This document shows, in pieces, positions 46,262 through 53,734 of a stretch of 64,000 nt of DNA. The stretch is from contig NZ_JAFBBO010000001.1 in NCBI RefSeq assembly GCF_016907235.1, positions 1,488,001 through 1,552,000 of the forward strand, in the 5' to 3' direction. The notes under the pieces were generated by a model. That model was not told where the DNA came from. It did not search any database and saw nothing but the letters and a program-made list of their open reading frames with translations. Origin of the DNA: Oerskovia jenensis (GTDB taxonomy: Bacteria > Actinomycetota > Actinomycetes > Actinomycetales > Cellulomonadaceae). Position 1 is the first letter of the stretch. The number at the start of each line of letters is the position of its first letter. The translations under genes and the position numbers were made by a program.

Positions 46262-47266
46262 TCATGCACCTGACTGCATACTTTCGAGTCGCGTCCGGGC
46301 GACCGCGATACGCCCCGTCTCCTGCTCGATCAGGTGCGAGGCCGTGATCTCGTCGACGACCAGGTGCGTGACGACCCCCGCTCGCAGCGCCGCCCGCAGC
46401 GGTGCGACCTTGTTGTCCCCCGCGACCGCGCAGATGCGCTGCGGGATGCGCTTGAGCTCGTCGGGCCCGGGACCCGTCGCCCGCTCGTTGAGCGCGATGT
46501 CCCGATAGGTGCCGTCGGCACGCAGGAACACCGTGCACACGTCGCCGACCACCCCCTCGGCGTCCAGCACCGCGATGTCCTCGGGCTCCAGGTAGCCCGC
46601 CGAGTACACGTGGCTCGGCACCCCGCCCGAGACGGCACCCACCGAGAACAGTGCGACGTCGGCCCTGCGCTGGACGTCGAGCACCCGCCGGACCGACCGC
46701 TCGCGCCACATCGCCTGCTTCGTCTCGGCGTAGTCGAAGAACGCGGGCACTGGGAAATGGTGCACGTGCGCGTCGAACGCCGCACCGAACCCGGCGATCA
46801 GGTCACCCGCGTAGTGCACCCCGGACGTTCGCGTGTTGGCCGCCCCGTTGAGCTGCACGACGGCCGAGCCCCGTGTGGGCTTGCGGCTCAGGTGTCGCGA
46901 GATCGCCGCGAGCGTGGTGCCCCACGCGATGCCGAGGATCATGTCCGAGTCGAACCACGACCCGAGCAGACGCGCGGTCGTGAGAGCCACCTGGTCGAGC
47001 CGGTCGACCTGCTGCGTCGAGTCGGGGACCGGCACCACGTAGGCGTCGATGCCGTAGGTGGCGGAGATGTGCGCCCCGAGACCGGGCGCCCTGCTCTGCG
47101 TGGGCCGGAGCGTGATCTCCACCAGACCCGTCTCACGTGCTCTCTTGACCAAGCGCGACACGGTCGAGCGCGAGGTGCGCAGGTGCTTGGCGATCGCCTC
47201 CATCTTCATGTCCTGGAGGTAGTACATCGAGGCCGCCCGGAGGACGTCCTGCTCCCGATCCGCCAT
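46262..47266 (-). CDS. SorC-family sugar-binding transcriptional regulator of the glp genes
   Basis: A 334-residue regulator. N-terminal helix-turn-helix about residues 5-50 (QDVLRAASMYYLQDMKMEAI, then HLRTSRSTVSRLVKRARETG). The rest is the SorC phosphosugar-binding domain with ILGIAWGTTLAAISRHL, VVQLNGAAN and VALFSVGAVSGG. The ligand is likely glycerol 3-phosphate or a related triose phosphate, inferred from its divergent position to glpD-glpF-glpK. The ATG at 47266 has AGGAG 9 bases upstream. Confidence 0.88.
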   Translation of the reverse strand: MADREQDVLRAASMYYLQDMKMEAIAKHLRTSRSTVSRLVKRARETGLVEITLRPTQSRAPGLGAHISATYGIDAYVVPVPDSTQQVDRLDQVALTTARLLGSWFDSDMILGIAWGTTLAAISRHLSRKPTRGSAVVQLNGAANTRTSGVHYAGDLIAGFGAAFDAHVHHFPVPAFFDYAETKQAMWRERSVRRVLDVQRRADVALFSVGAVSGGVPSHVYSAGYLEPEDIAVLDAEGVVGDVCTVFLRADGTYRDIALNERATGPGPDELKRIPQRICAVAGDNKVAPLRAALRAGVVTHLVVDEITASHLIEQETGRIAVARTRLESMQSGA

Positions 47267-47295
47267 CTGCTGGTCTCCTGCCACTGGTCCTGCCG

Positions 47296-47314
47296 TACGT
47301 GCACGTTTGTGCAC
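47296..47314. promoter_or_regulatory. Candidate operator: TACGTGCAC-GTTT-GTGCAC, with second copy at 47352
   Basis: Two GTGCAC hexamers, each itself palindromic, at 47299-47304 and 47309-47314 with a 4-base spacer. TACGTGCA at 47296-47303 recurs at 47352-47359. They lie in the 252-base gap between the SorC gene and glpD, the expected place for the regulator to bind. A TTGACG hexamer at 47342-47347 may be a glpD -35 element, but no good -10 was found. Confidence 0.5.
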
Positions 47315-47518
47315 TGCGCTTGCGCGTACGTTCCTGACATGTTGACGTTAATACGTGCAGCGCCGTTCCGACAGCGCTGTACCGCGGCACGGCGCCCTCC
47401 TGGGTCCCGCCACGTACCGCTAGCGCGGGACGCGGAGCCGTGGGAACGTCACAGGAGGGAGACCTCCATCGCCCCTGGGCGGTGACGCACCAGATCGACG
47501 ACGAGAGAAGGCCATCGG

Positions 47519-49267
47519 ATGACTTCCAGCAGACTCACCGCAGAGTCTCGCCAGCGGGCGCTCGACGCGCTCGAGGCGAGCACGAGCGCGGACCAGGAGC
47601 TCGACGTCCTCGTGATCGGTGGCGGCGTGACCGGGGCCGGCATCGCCCTCGACGCCGTGACCCGCGGACTCTCGACGGCGATCGTCGAGGGTCAGGACTG
47701 GGCCTCGGGCACGTCGAGCCGCTCGAGCAAGCTGGTCCACGGCGGTCTGCGCTACCTCCAGATGCTCGACTTCCACCTGGTCCACGAGGCGCTGACCGAG
47801 CGTGACCTCCTCATCAAGGACCTCGCGCCGCACCTCGTGCGCCCCGTCCCCTTCCTGTACCCCCTCGAGCACCGCGTGTGGGAGCGTGCCTACGTCGGCG
47901 CCGGCATCGCGCTGTACGACACGCTCGCGAGCATGGCCCCGGGAAAGCGGGCACTCCCGCTGCACCGTCACCTCTCGCGCAAGCAGATGGAGCGCAAGTT
48001 CCCCGACCTCGCGCACGACGCGGCGATCGGCGCCGTCCAGTACTGGGACGCGTCGGTCGACGACGCACGCCTGGTCTCGACGCTCATCCGCACCGCGACC
48101 TCCTACGGCGCGCACGCCGCCTCCCGCACCCAGGTCGTCGAGCTGACCAAGGGATCGACCGGCGCGGTCAACGGCGCGATCCTCGAGGACCTCGAGACGG
48201 GCCGGCGCATCACGGTCCGCGCCCGCGCCGTCATCAACGCGACGGGCGTGTGGACCGAGGACACCGAGGCGCTCGCCGGGACCGACGGCGGGCTGCGCGT
48301 CCTGGCCTCCAAGGGCGTCCACATCGTCGTCCCCCGCGAACGCATCAAGGGCCAGGTCGGCCTGATCCTGCAGACCGAGAAGTCCGTGCTGTTCATCATC
48401 CCGTGGTCCCGCTACTGGGTCATCGGCACGACCGACACGCCCTGGGAGCAGGAGCTCACGCACCCCGTCGCGACCTCCGCGGACATCGAGTACATCCTCG
48501 AGCACGCCAACGCCGTCCTCGCCCAGCCCCTGACGCGCGACGACATCATCGGCACCTACGCCGGACTGCGCCCGCTGCTCCAGCCCGGGACCAAGGAGGG
48601 CACGAGCTCGGCGAAGGTCTCGCGCGAGCACACCACGGCCTCCCCGACCCCCGGTCTCACGGTCATCGCGGGCGGCAAGCTCACGACGTACCGGGTCATG
48701 GCCAAGGACGCGGTCGACTTCGCGATCGGCCAGCGCTCCGCGGCCCTGCCCTCGATCACGGACAAGATCCCGCTGGTCGGCGCCGTCGGCCTCGACGCGG
48801 TCCGCCGCCAGGCCCGCCCGTGGGCCTCGAAGTACCGCTGGACCCCGCAGATGGTCGACCACCTCCTGCACCGCTACGGCTCCAACCTGCGCGACATCGT
48901 CGCGCTCTGCGAGGCCGACCCCACGCTGGCCACGCCGCTCGAGCACGCCCCCGCCTACCTGCGGGCCGAGATCAGCTACGGCGTGACCCACGAAGGGGCC
49001 CTGCACCTCGAGGACCTGCTGCTGCACCGCACACGCCTGAACTACGAGGTGCTCGACCGCGGGCTCGGCGCCCTCCCCGAGATCGCCGACATCGCGGCCC
49101 CGCTCCTCGGCTGGGACGACGAGCGCAAGGCCGCGGAGATCGCGTCCTACACCGAGCGTGCCGCCGCGGAGGAGGCCGCGGAGCAGGAGCCCGACGACGC
49201 CACGGCCGAACGCACGCGCCTCGCCGCCGACGACGTCGCCCCGCTCAAGCCCCTCTCCGGGTCCTGA
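47519..49267 (+). CDS. glpD: Aerobic glycerol-3-phosphate dehydrogenase (GlpD)
   Basis: Membrane-associated flavoenzyme oxidising glycerol 3-phosphate to dihydroxyacetone phosphate and reducing quinone (582 aa). FAD-binding motif VLVIGGGVTGAGIALDAVTR near residue 30, SSRSSKLVHGGLRYL, IIPWSRYWVIGTTDTPW, and IAGGKLTTYRVMAKDAVDF. The C-terminal ~50 residues are acidic and variable. AAGG lies 9 bases before the ATG. First gene of the glp operon; its electrons enter the menaquinone pool. Confidence 0.96.
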   Translation: MTSSRLTAESRQRALDALEASTSADQELDVLVIGGGVTGAGIALDAVTRGLSTAIVEGQDWASGTSSRSSKLVHGGLRYLQMLDFHLVHEALTERDLLIKDLAPHLVRPVPFLYPLEHRVWERAYVGAGIALYDTLASMAPGKRALPLHRHLSRKQMERKFPDLAHDAAIGAVQYWDASVDDARLVSTLIRTATSYGAHAASRTQVVELTKGSTGAVNGAILEDLETGRRITVRARAVINATGVWTEDTEALAGTDGGLRVLASKGVHIVVPRERIKGQVGLILQTEKSVLFIIPWSRYWVIGTTDTPWEQELTHPVATSADIEYILEHANAVLAQPLTRDDIIGTYAGLRPLLQPGTKEGTSSAKVSREHTTASPTPGLTVIAGGKLTTYRVMAKDAVDFAIGQRSAALPSITDKIPLVGAVGLDAVRRQARPWASKYRWTPQMVDHLLHRYGSNLRDIVALCEADPTLATPLEHAPAYLRAEISYGVTHEGALHLEDLLLHRTRLNYEVLDRGLGALPEIADIAAPLLGWDDERKAAEIASYTERAAAEEAAEQEPDDATAERTRLAADDVAPLKPLSGS

Positions 49268-49355
49268 CGAACCCGACCGGCCCCACCTGACCTCCCCGGC
49301 CCACCGGGAGCCACGCACGCTCCCCCGAGAACAACTTCATAGACCGGCCCCCGGC

Positions 49356-49378
49356 CCGCCTCGACTCGCGCGAGGCGG
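49356..49378. terminator. Hairpin between glpD and glpF
   Basis: CCGCCTCG (49356-49363) pairs with CGAGGCGG (49371-49378) across 7 bases. It sits in the middle of a 234-base gap within the operon, so it may attenuate rather than stop transcription or protect mRNA ends. Nothing else is recognisable in the gap. Confidence 0.5.
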
Positions 49379-49501
49379 AGCCGGGGTCCGGACCCCCCTC
49401 AACCTCACGGAGGCGTGCATCGCGACGCACTCCGGGGCCCCGCCGCACGGATGCGTCGGGGTGGTTGCGACAACGAAGTCCACCAAGAAAGAGAGAATCT
49501 G

Positions 49502-50263
49502 ATGGACACACTCATCCTCAACGCCTTCTGGTCCGAGATACTCGGCACCGCGACCCTGATCCTGCTGGGTGCCGGCGTCGTAGCCAACGTGATCCTCCCC
49601 AAGACCAAGGGCTTCAACGGCGGCTGGCTCCTCATCAACTTCGGATGGGGCCTCGCCGTCTTCACCGGCGTCTACGTCGCGTACAAGTCCGGGGCGCACC
49701 TCAACCCGGCCGTGACCATCGGCCTGTTCACCGCGGACCGCCCCTTCTACTCGGTCACCGGGCCCGAGGGGATGATCACCGCCACGATCGAACCGACCGT
49801 GAGCAACATGTTCATCTACTTCGGTGCCCAGATGATCGGTGCGATCATCGGTGCCGTGCTCGCGTTCCTCGCGTACAAGAAGCACTTCGACGAGGAGGCA
49901 CCCGCCGCCACCAAGCTCGCGGTCTTCTCGACCGGCCCCGAGCTGCGCTCGTACGGCTGGAACTTCCTCACCGAGGTCATCGCGACGTTCGTGCTCGTGT
50001 TCTTCGTCGTCGCGTCGGGCAACACCCCGTCGGGGCTCGGCCCGCTCGCGGTCGCGCTCGTCGTGGTCGGTATCGGTGCGTCCCTCGGTGGGCCCACCGG
50101 GTACGCCATCAACCCTGCTCGTGACCTCGGTCCGCGCATCGCCCACGCCCTGCTCCCCATCAGGGGCAAGGGCTCGAGCGACTGGGGCTACTCCTGGGTC
50201 CCGGTCGCGGGCCCCCTGGTCGGCGGCGTGCTCGCCGGACTCCTCGGGGCAGCCTGGGGCTGA
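49502..50263 (+). CDS. glpF: Glycerol uptake facilitator (aquaglyceroporin GlpF)
   Basis: MIP-family channel for glycerol entry (253 aa). Six transmembrane helices and the two pore boxes HLNPAVTIG (near residue 67) and AINPARDLGPR (near residue 205). The Asp after the second NPA is the mark of glycerol facilitators rather than water channels. The insert between helices 3 and 4 is longer than in E. coli GlpF. Between glpD and glpK. Confidence 0.95.
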   Translation: MDTLILNAFWSEILGTATLILLGAGVVANVILPKTKGFNGGWLLINFGWGLAVFTGVYVAYKSGAHLNPAVTIGLFTADRPFYSVTGPEGMITATIEPTVSNMFIYFGAQMIGAIIGAVLAFLAYKKHFDEEAPAATKLAVFSTGPELRSYGWNFLTEVIATFVLVFFVVASGNTPSGLGPLAVALVVVGIGASLGGPTGYAINPARDLGPRIAHALLPIRGKGSSDWGYSWVPVAGPLVGGVLAGLLGAAWG

Positions 50264-50277
50264 CCCTGCTCCTCCCC

Positions 50278-50313
50278 GCGTGACCGGGGCGGGGCCACCC
50301 GCCCCGGTCACGC
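50278..50313. terminator. Strong hairpin between glpF and glpK
   Basis: Perfect 16-bp stem (50278-50293 with 50298-50313) closed by a GCCA loop, 15 bases after the glpF stop and 107 bases before glpK. Strong enough to act as a terminator inside the operon, so glpK may have partial read-through or its own promoter. Confidence 0.75.
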
Positions 50314-50419
50314 GGACCACCCGCCGTCGAGCTCGGACTCCCCGGCACGACGCCCGCAGCACCCGTCGCGCACCGCGCGACACCCGCTCAAGCACACCGA
50401 CGTGAAGGACTGACACACC

Positions 50420-51937
50420 ATGGCCGACTACGTTCTCGCCATCGACCAGGGAACCACCAGCTCCCGGGCCATCGTCTTCAACCACTCCGGGGAGATCGTC
50501 TCCTCCGGCCAGCTCGAGCACGACCAGATCTTCCCCCGGGCCGGCTGGGTCGAGCACAACCCCGAGCAGATCTGGAACAACGTCCGCGAGGCCGTCGGCC
50601 TGGCCCTGACCCGCGCCAACGTCACGTACACCGACATCGCCGCGGTCGGCATCACCAACCAGCGCGAGACCGCGGTCGTGTGGAACCGCAGGACGGGCAA
50701 GCCCGTCTACAACGCGATCGTCTGGCAGGACACCCGCACGCAGAAGATCGTCGACGACCTCGGCGGCGACGCAGGCCCCGAGAAGTACAAGGCGATCGTG
50801 GGCCTGCCGCTCGCGACCTACTTCTCCGGCCCCAAGGTCAAGTGGATCCTCGACAACGTCGAGGGTGCCCGCGAGGCGGCCGACGCCGGCGACCTCGTCT
50901 TCGGCAACACCGACACCTGGGTCCTGTGGAACATGACGGGCGGCGTCGACGGCGGCGTGCACGTGACCGACGTGACCAACGCGTCGCGCACCATGCTCAT
51001 GGACCTCGACACGCTGTCCTGGCGCGAGGACATCGCGGCCGACATGGGCATCCCGCTCTCGATGCTCCCGGAGATCAAGTCGTCCTCCGAGGTCTACGGG
51101 AACGGGCGCCCCGGCGGACTCCTCCCCGGCGTCCCGATCGCGGGCATCCTGGGCGACCAGCAGGCGGCCACGTTCGGGCAGGCGTGCTTCGAGGTCGGCC
51201 AGGCCAAGAACACGTACGGCACGGGCAACTTCATGCTGCTCAACACGGGCACCGAGAAGGTCATGAGCGAGAACGGCCTGCTGACCACGGTCTGCTACAA
51301 GATCGGCGACCAGCCTGCCCGCTACGCGCTCGAGGGCTCGATCGCCGTCACGGGCTCGCTCATCCAGTGGCTGCGTGACAACCTGGGCATGTTCTCGGAC
51401 GCGCCCGACGTCGAGTGGCTCGCCCGCAAGGTCGACGACAACGGTGGCGCGTACTTCGTGCCCGCGTTCTCTGGCCTGTTCGCACCGCACTGGCGCTCCG
51501 ACGCCCGTGGCGCCCTCGTGGGCCTCACGCGCTACGTCAACAAGAACCACATCGCGCGCGCCGCGCTCGAGGCCGTCGCGTTCCAGACCCGCGAGGTCCT
51601 GGACGCCATGAACGCGGACTCGGGCGTGGACCTCACCGAGCTGCGCGTCGACGGCGGCATGGTCCAGAACGAGCTGCTCATGCAGTTCCAGGCGGACCAG
51701 CTCGGCGTGGACGTCGTGCGGCCCAAGGTCGCGGAGACCACGGCGCTCGGCGCCGCGTACGCCGCGGGCATCGCGGTCGGGTTCTGGCAGGGCGAGCAGG
51801 ACGTCATCGCCAACTGGGCCGAGGACAAGCGCTGGACCCCGTCCATGGACGAGGGCGAGCGCGAGCGCCTCTACCGCAACTGGAAGAAGGCCGTGAGCAA
51901 GACCCTCGACTGGGTCGACGAGGACGTCGAGAAGTAG
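50420..51937 (+). CDS. glpK: Glycerol kinase (GlpK)
   Basis: Phosphorylates imported glycerol to glycerol 3-phosphate for GlpD (505 aa). FGGY-family: phosphate-binding [15 protein letters not shown] at residues 7-21, [14 protein letters not shown], the signature [29 protein letters not shown] and the adenosine motif [12 protein letters not shown]. Full length. AAGGA lies about 12 bases before the ATG. Ends at a 42-base palindromic terminator. Confidence 0.97.
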   Translation: MADYVLAIDQGTTSSRAIVFNHSGEIVSSGQLEHDQIFPRAGWVEHNPEQIWNNVREAVGLALTRANVTYTDIAAVGITNQRETAVVWNRRTGKPVYNAIVWQDTRTQKIVDDLGGDAGPEKYKAIVGLPLATYFSGPKVKWILDNVEGAREAADAGDLVFGNTDTWVLWNMTGGVDGGVHVTDVTNASRTMLMDLDTLSWREDIAADMGIPLSMLPEIKSSSEVYGNGRPGGLLPGVPIAGILGDQQAATFGQACFEVGQAKNTYGTGNFMLLNTGTEKVMSENGLLTTVCYKIGDQPARYALEGSIAVTGSLIQWLRDNLGMFSDAPDVEWLARKVDDNGGAYFVPAFSGLFAPHWRSDARGALVGLTRYVNKNHIARAALEAVAFQTREVLDAMNADSGVDLTELRVDGGMVQNELLMQFQADQLGVDVVRPKVAETTALGAAYAAGIAVGFWQGEQDVIANWAEDKRWTPSMDEGERERLYRNWKKAVSKTLDWVDEDVEK

Positions 51938-51957
51938 CTCCTCTCGCCTCCACCGCC

Positions 51958-51999
51958 TGTCAGAACCAGCGTGACCTCGAGGTCACGCTGGTTCTGACA
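51958..51999. terminator. Perfect 42-base palindromic terminator after glpK
   Basis: Positions 51958-51999 are an uninterrupted perfect palindrome with 21-base arms (starting TGTCAGAACCAGCG and closing with its complement). In RNA it folds to a stem of about 19 bp with a 4-base loop. It starts 20 bases after the glpK stop and ends 20 bases before the next promoter. Confidence 0.9.
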
Positions 52000-52019
52000 T
52001 GTCCGGGGTCTCCAGTGGC

Positions 52020-52025
52020 TAGGCT
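52020..52025 (+). promoter_or_regulatory. -10 hexamer for the alpha/beta hydrolase gene
   Basis: TAGGCT ends 7 bases before the ATG at 52033, directly after the glpK terminator. Confidence 0.45.
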
Positions 52026-52032
52026 CGTCGCC

Positions 52033-53331
52033 ATGACCTCCGTGAGCTACACCGTCCCCGGGATGCACGTGACCGACCACGAGGTCGAGGTGCCCCTCGA
52101 CTGGTTCGACGAGCGGGACACGCGCCGGATCACGATCTTCGCGCGCGAGCTCGTCGACCCGGTCCGCCGGCGCGAGGACCTGCCGCTGCTCGTGTTCCTC
52201 CAGGGTGGCCCGGGAGGCAAGGGACCGCGCCCCACGGGCCCCGAGGGCTGGGTCGGCACCATGCTCGCGACCCACCGGGTGATCCTGCTCGACCAGCGCG
52301 GCACGGGCCGCAGCTCGGCCGTGCGGGGCCGTGCGCTCGCCGCGCTCGGCGACGCGCCCGCGCAGGCCGAGCACCTCTCGCACTTCCGGGCCGACTCGAT
52401 CGTCGCCGACGCCGAGCACCTGCGCCGCACCCTGTTCGGTGGTCGCCGCTGGGCCTCGCTCGGCCAGAGCTACGGCGGGTTCCTCACGCTCACCTACCTC
52501 TCGCGGGCACCGGAGGGTCTCACGGCCTGCTACGTCACGGGCGGTCTCGCGGGCCTGGACGCCGACGCGACCGAGGTCTACCGACGCACGTACCCGCGCA
52601 CCGCGGCCAAGAACGCCCGCTTCGCGGCGCGCTTCCCCGACGACGTCGCACGCCTCGCGCGCATCGCGGACCGGATCGCGGTGGGTGACGTCGTCCTGCC
52701 CGACGGCGACATGCTCTCCGTGCGCCGCCTCCAGACGCTCGGGACGGACTTCGGCATGAAGCCGGGCTTCGAGCGCGTCCACTGGCTGCTGGACGAGGCG
52801 TTCGACCACGGCGACGACGATCTGAGCGACACGTTCCTCAGCGAGGTCAGGGACCTGACGTCGTACCTGACGAACCCGCTGTACGCGGTGCTGCACGAGT
52901 CGATCTACGCGTCGGGCCACGGGGCCACGCGCTGGGCCGCCGAGCGCGTGCGCGCCGAGCACCCGGAGTTCGACCCGAGCGCCCGGCCGCTGCTCTTCAC
53001 GGGCGAGATGATCTACCCCTGGATGTTCGAGGAGATCGCGGGACTGCGGGACTTCCGCGGCGCGGCCGAGGAGCTGGCGCGCCGCGAGGACTGGACCGAG
53101 CTCTACGACCTCGACGTGCTCGCGGCGAACGAGGTCCCGGTCGCGGCCGCGGTCTACTACGACGACATGTTCGTCGACGCGCACCTCTCGCTCGACACGG
53201 CCTCCCGGGTGGGGAACGTGCAGGCGCTCGTCACGAACGAGTTCGAGCACGACGGGCTCCGCACGGGCGACGTCCTGGAGCGGCTGCTCCCCGCGGTCGA
53301 CCGATGGGGTGGCCCTCGGCAGGAGGTCTGA
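52033..53331 (+). CDS. Alpha/beta hydrolase, proline iminopeptidase-like (S33)
   Basis: Peptidase family S33-like hydrolase (432 aa). LPLLVFLQGGPGGKGPRPTG is the oxyanion region, VILLDQRGTGRSS the family strand, SLGQSYGGFLTLTYLS the nucleophile elbow (Ser near residue 147), DDMFVDAHLS has the acid, and NEFEHDGLRTGDVL the catalytic His. It resembles actinobacterial prolyl aminopeptidase/tripeptidyl hydrolases without a signal peptide, so it is probably cytoplasmic. Substrate unproved. Confidence 0.85.
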   Translation: MTSVSYTVPGMHVTDHEVEVPLDWFDERDTRRITIFARELVDPVRRREDLPLLVFLQGGPGGKGPRPTGPEGWVGTMLATHRVILLDQRGTGRSSAVRGRALAALGDAPAQAEHLSHFRADSIVADAEHLRRTLFGGRRWASLGQSYGGFLTLTYLSRAPEGLTACYVTGGLAGLDADATEVYRRTYPRTAAKNARFAARFPDDVARLARIADRIAVGDVVLPDGDMLSVRRLQTLGTDFGMKPGFERVHWLLDEAFDHGDDDLSDTFLSEVRDLTSYLTNPLYAVLHESIYASGHGATRWAAERVRAEHPEFDPSARPLLFTGEMIYPWMFEEIAGLRDFRGAAEELARREDWTELYDLDVLAANEVPVAAAVYYDDMFVDAHLSLDTASRVGNVQALVTNEFEHDGLRTGDVLERLLPAVDRWGGPRQEV

Positions 53332-53734
53332 GCAGGTCCCAGGGCACCCGGTCCACGCAGCGTGCCGGCGGCCCCGGGTCGTGGCGCCCGGACCGCGGGC
53401 GTCCCGGCTCGCGGCACCGGCGCTCTCCCTCGCCCGCCTGCGCGCCACGGGCGCACGACCTCCGAACCGTCCGTCCGCGGACGGGGCCGCGAGGCCGCAG
53501 CCCCAGGCGGTGGACCACCCCGCAGGGGACGGACCTCCCGGGCAGGACGTCCACGCGACACCCGAGGTCGGGTGGACCCGCACCGGGTGTCGCGGACCAC
53601 GTAGCCCGCGAAATCACTCCCGGTCACCTAAAGTGGCGTATCGGAGAGCGGCGCGGTGCCGGCTCCAGTGCCAGAGGCGACGCAGCCGACGGCAGGCTGT
53701 CCGGGCACCTCAGCGGAAGAGGGCAGGAGGCAGC
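53332..53734. other. 403-base gap before the LuxR gene, with a nested inverted repeat
   Basis: No coding sequence with convincing bias. An 11-base perfect inverted repeat (53554-53564 with 53584-53594, CGCGACACCCG and complement) encloses a smaller CGGGT-GG-ACCCG hairpin near 53569-53580. It may terminate the hydrolase transcript or serve as an operator. A CACCTAAAGTGG stretch near 53627-53638 is the only AT-rich promoter-like spot. AGGAGG precedes the LuxR start. Confidence 0.5.

Noticed and set aside
47267-47518. Riboswitch or structured leader before glpD
   Set aside because: No known riboswitch fold could be drawn; the repeats look like protein-binding DNA sites.
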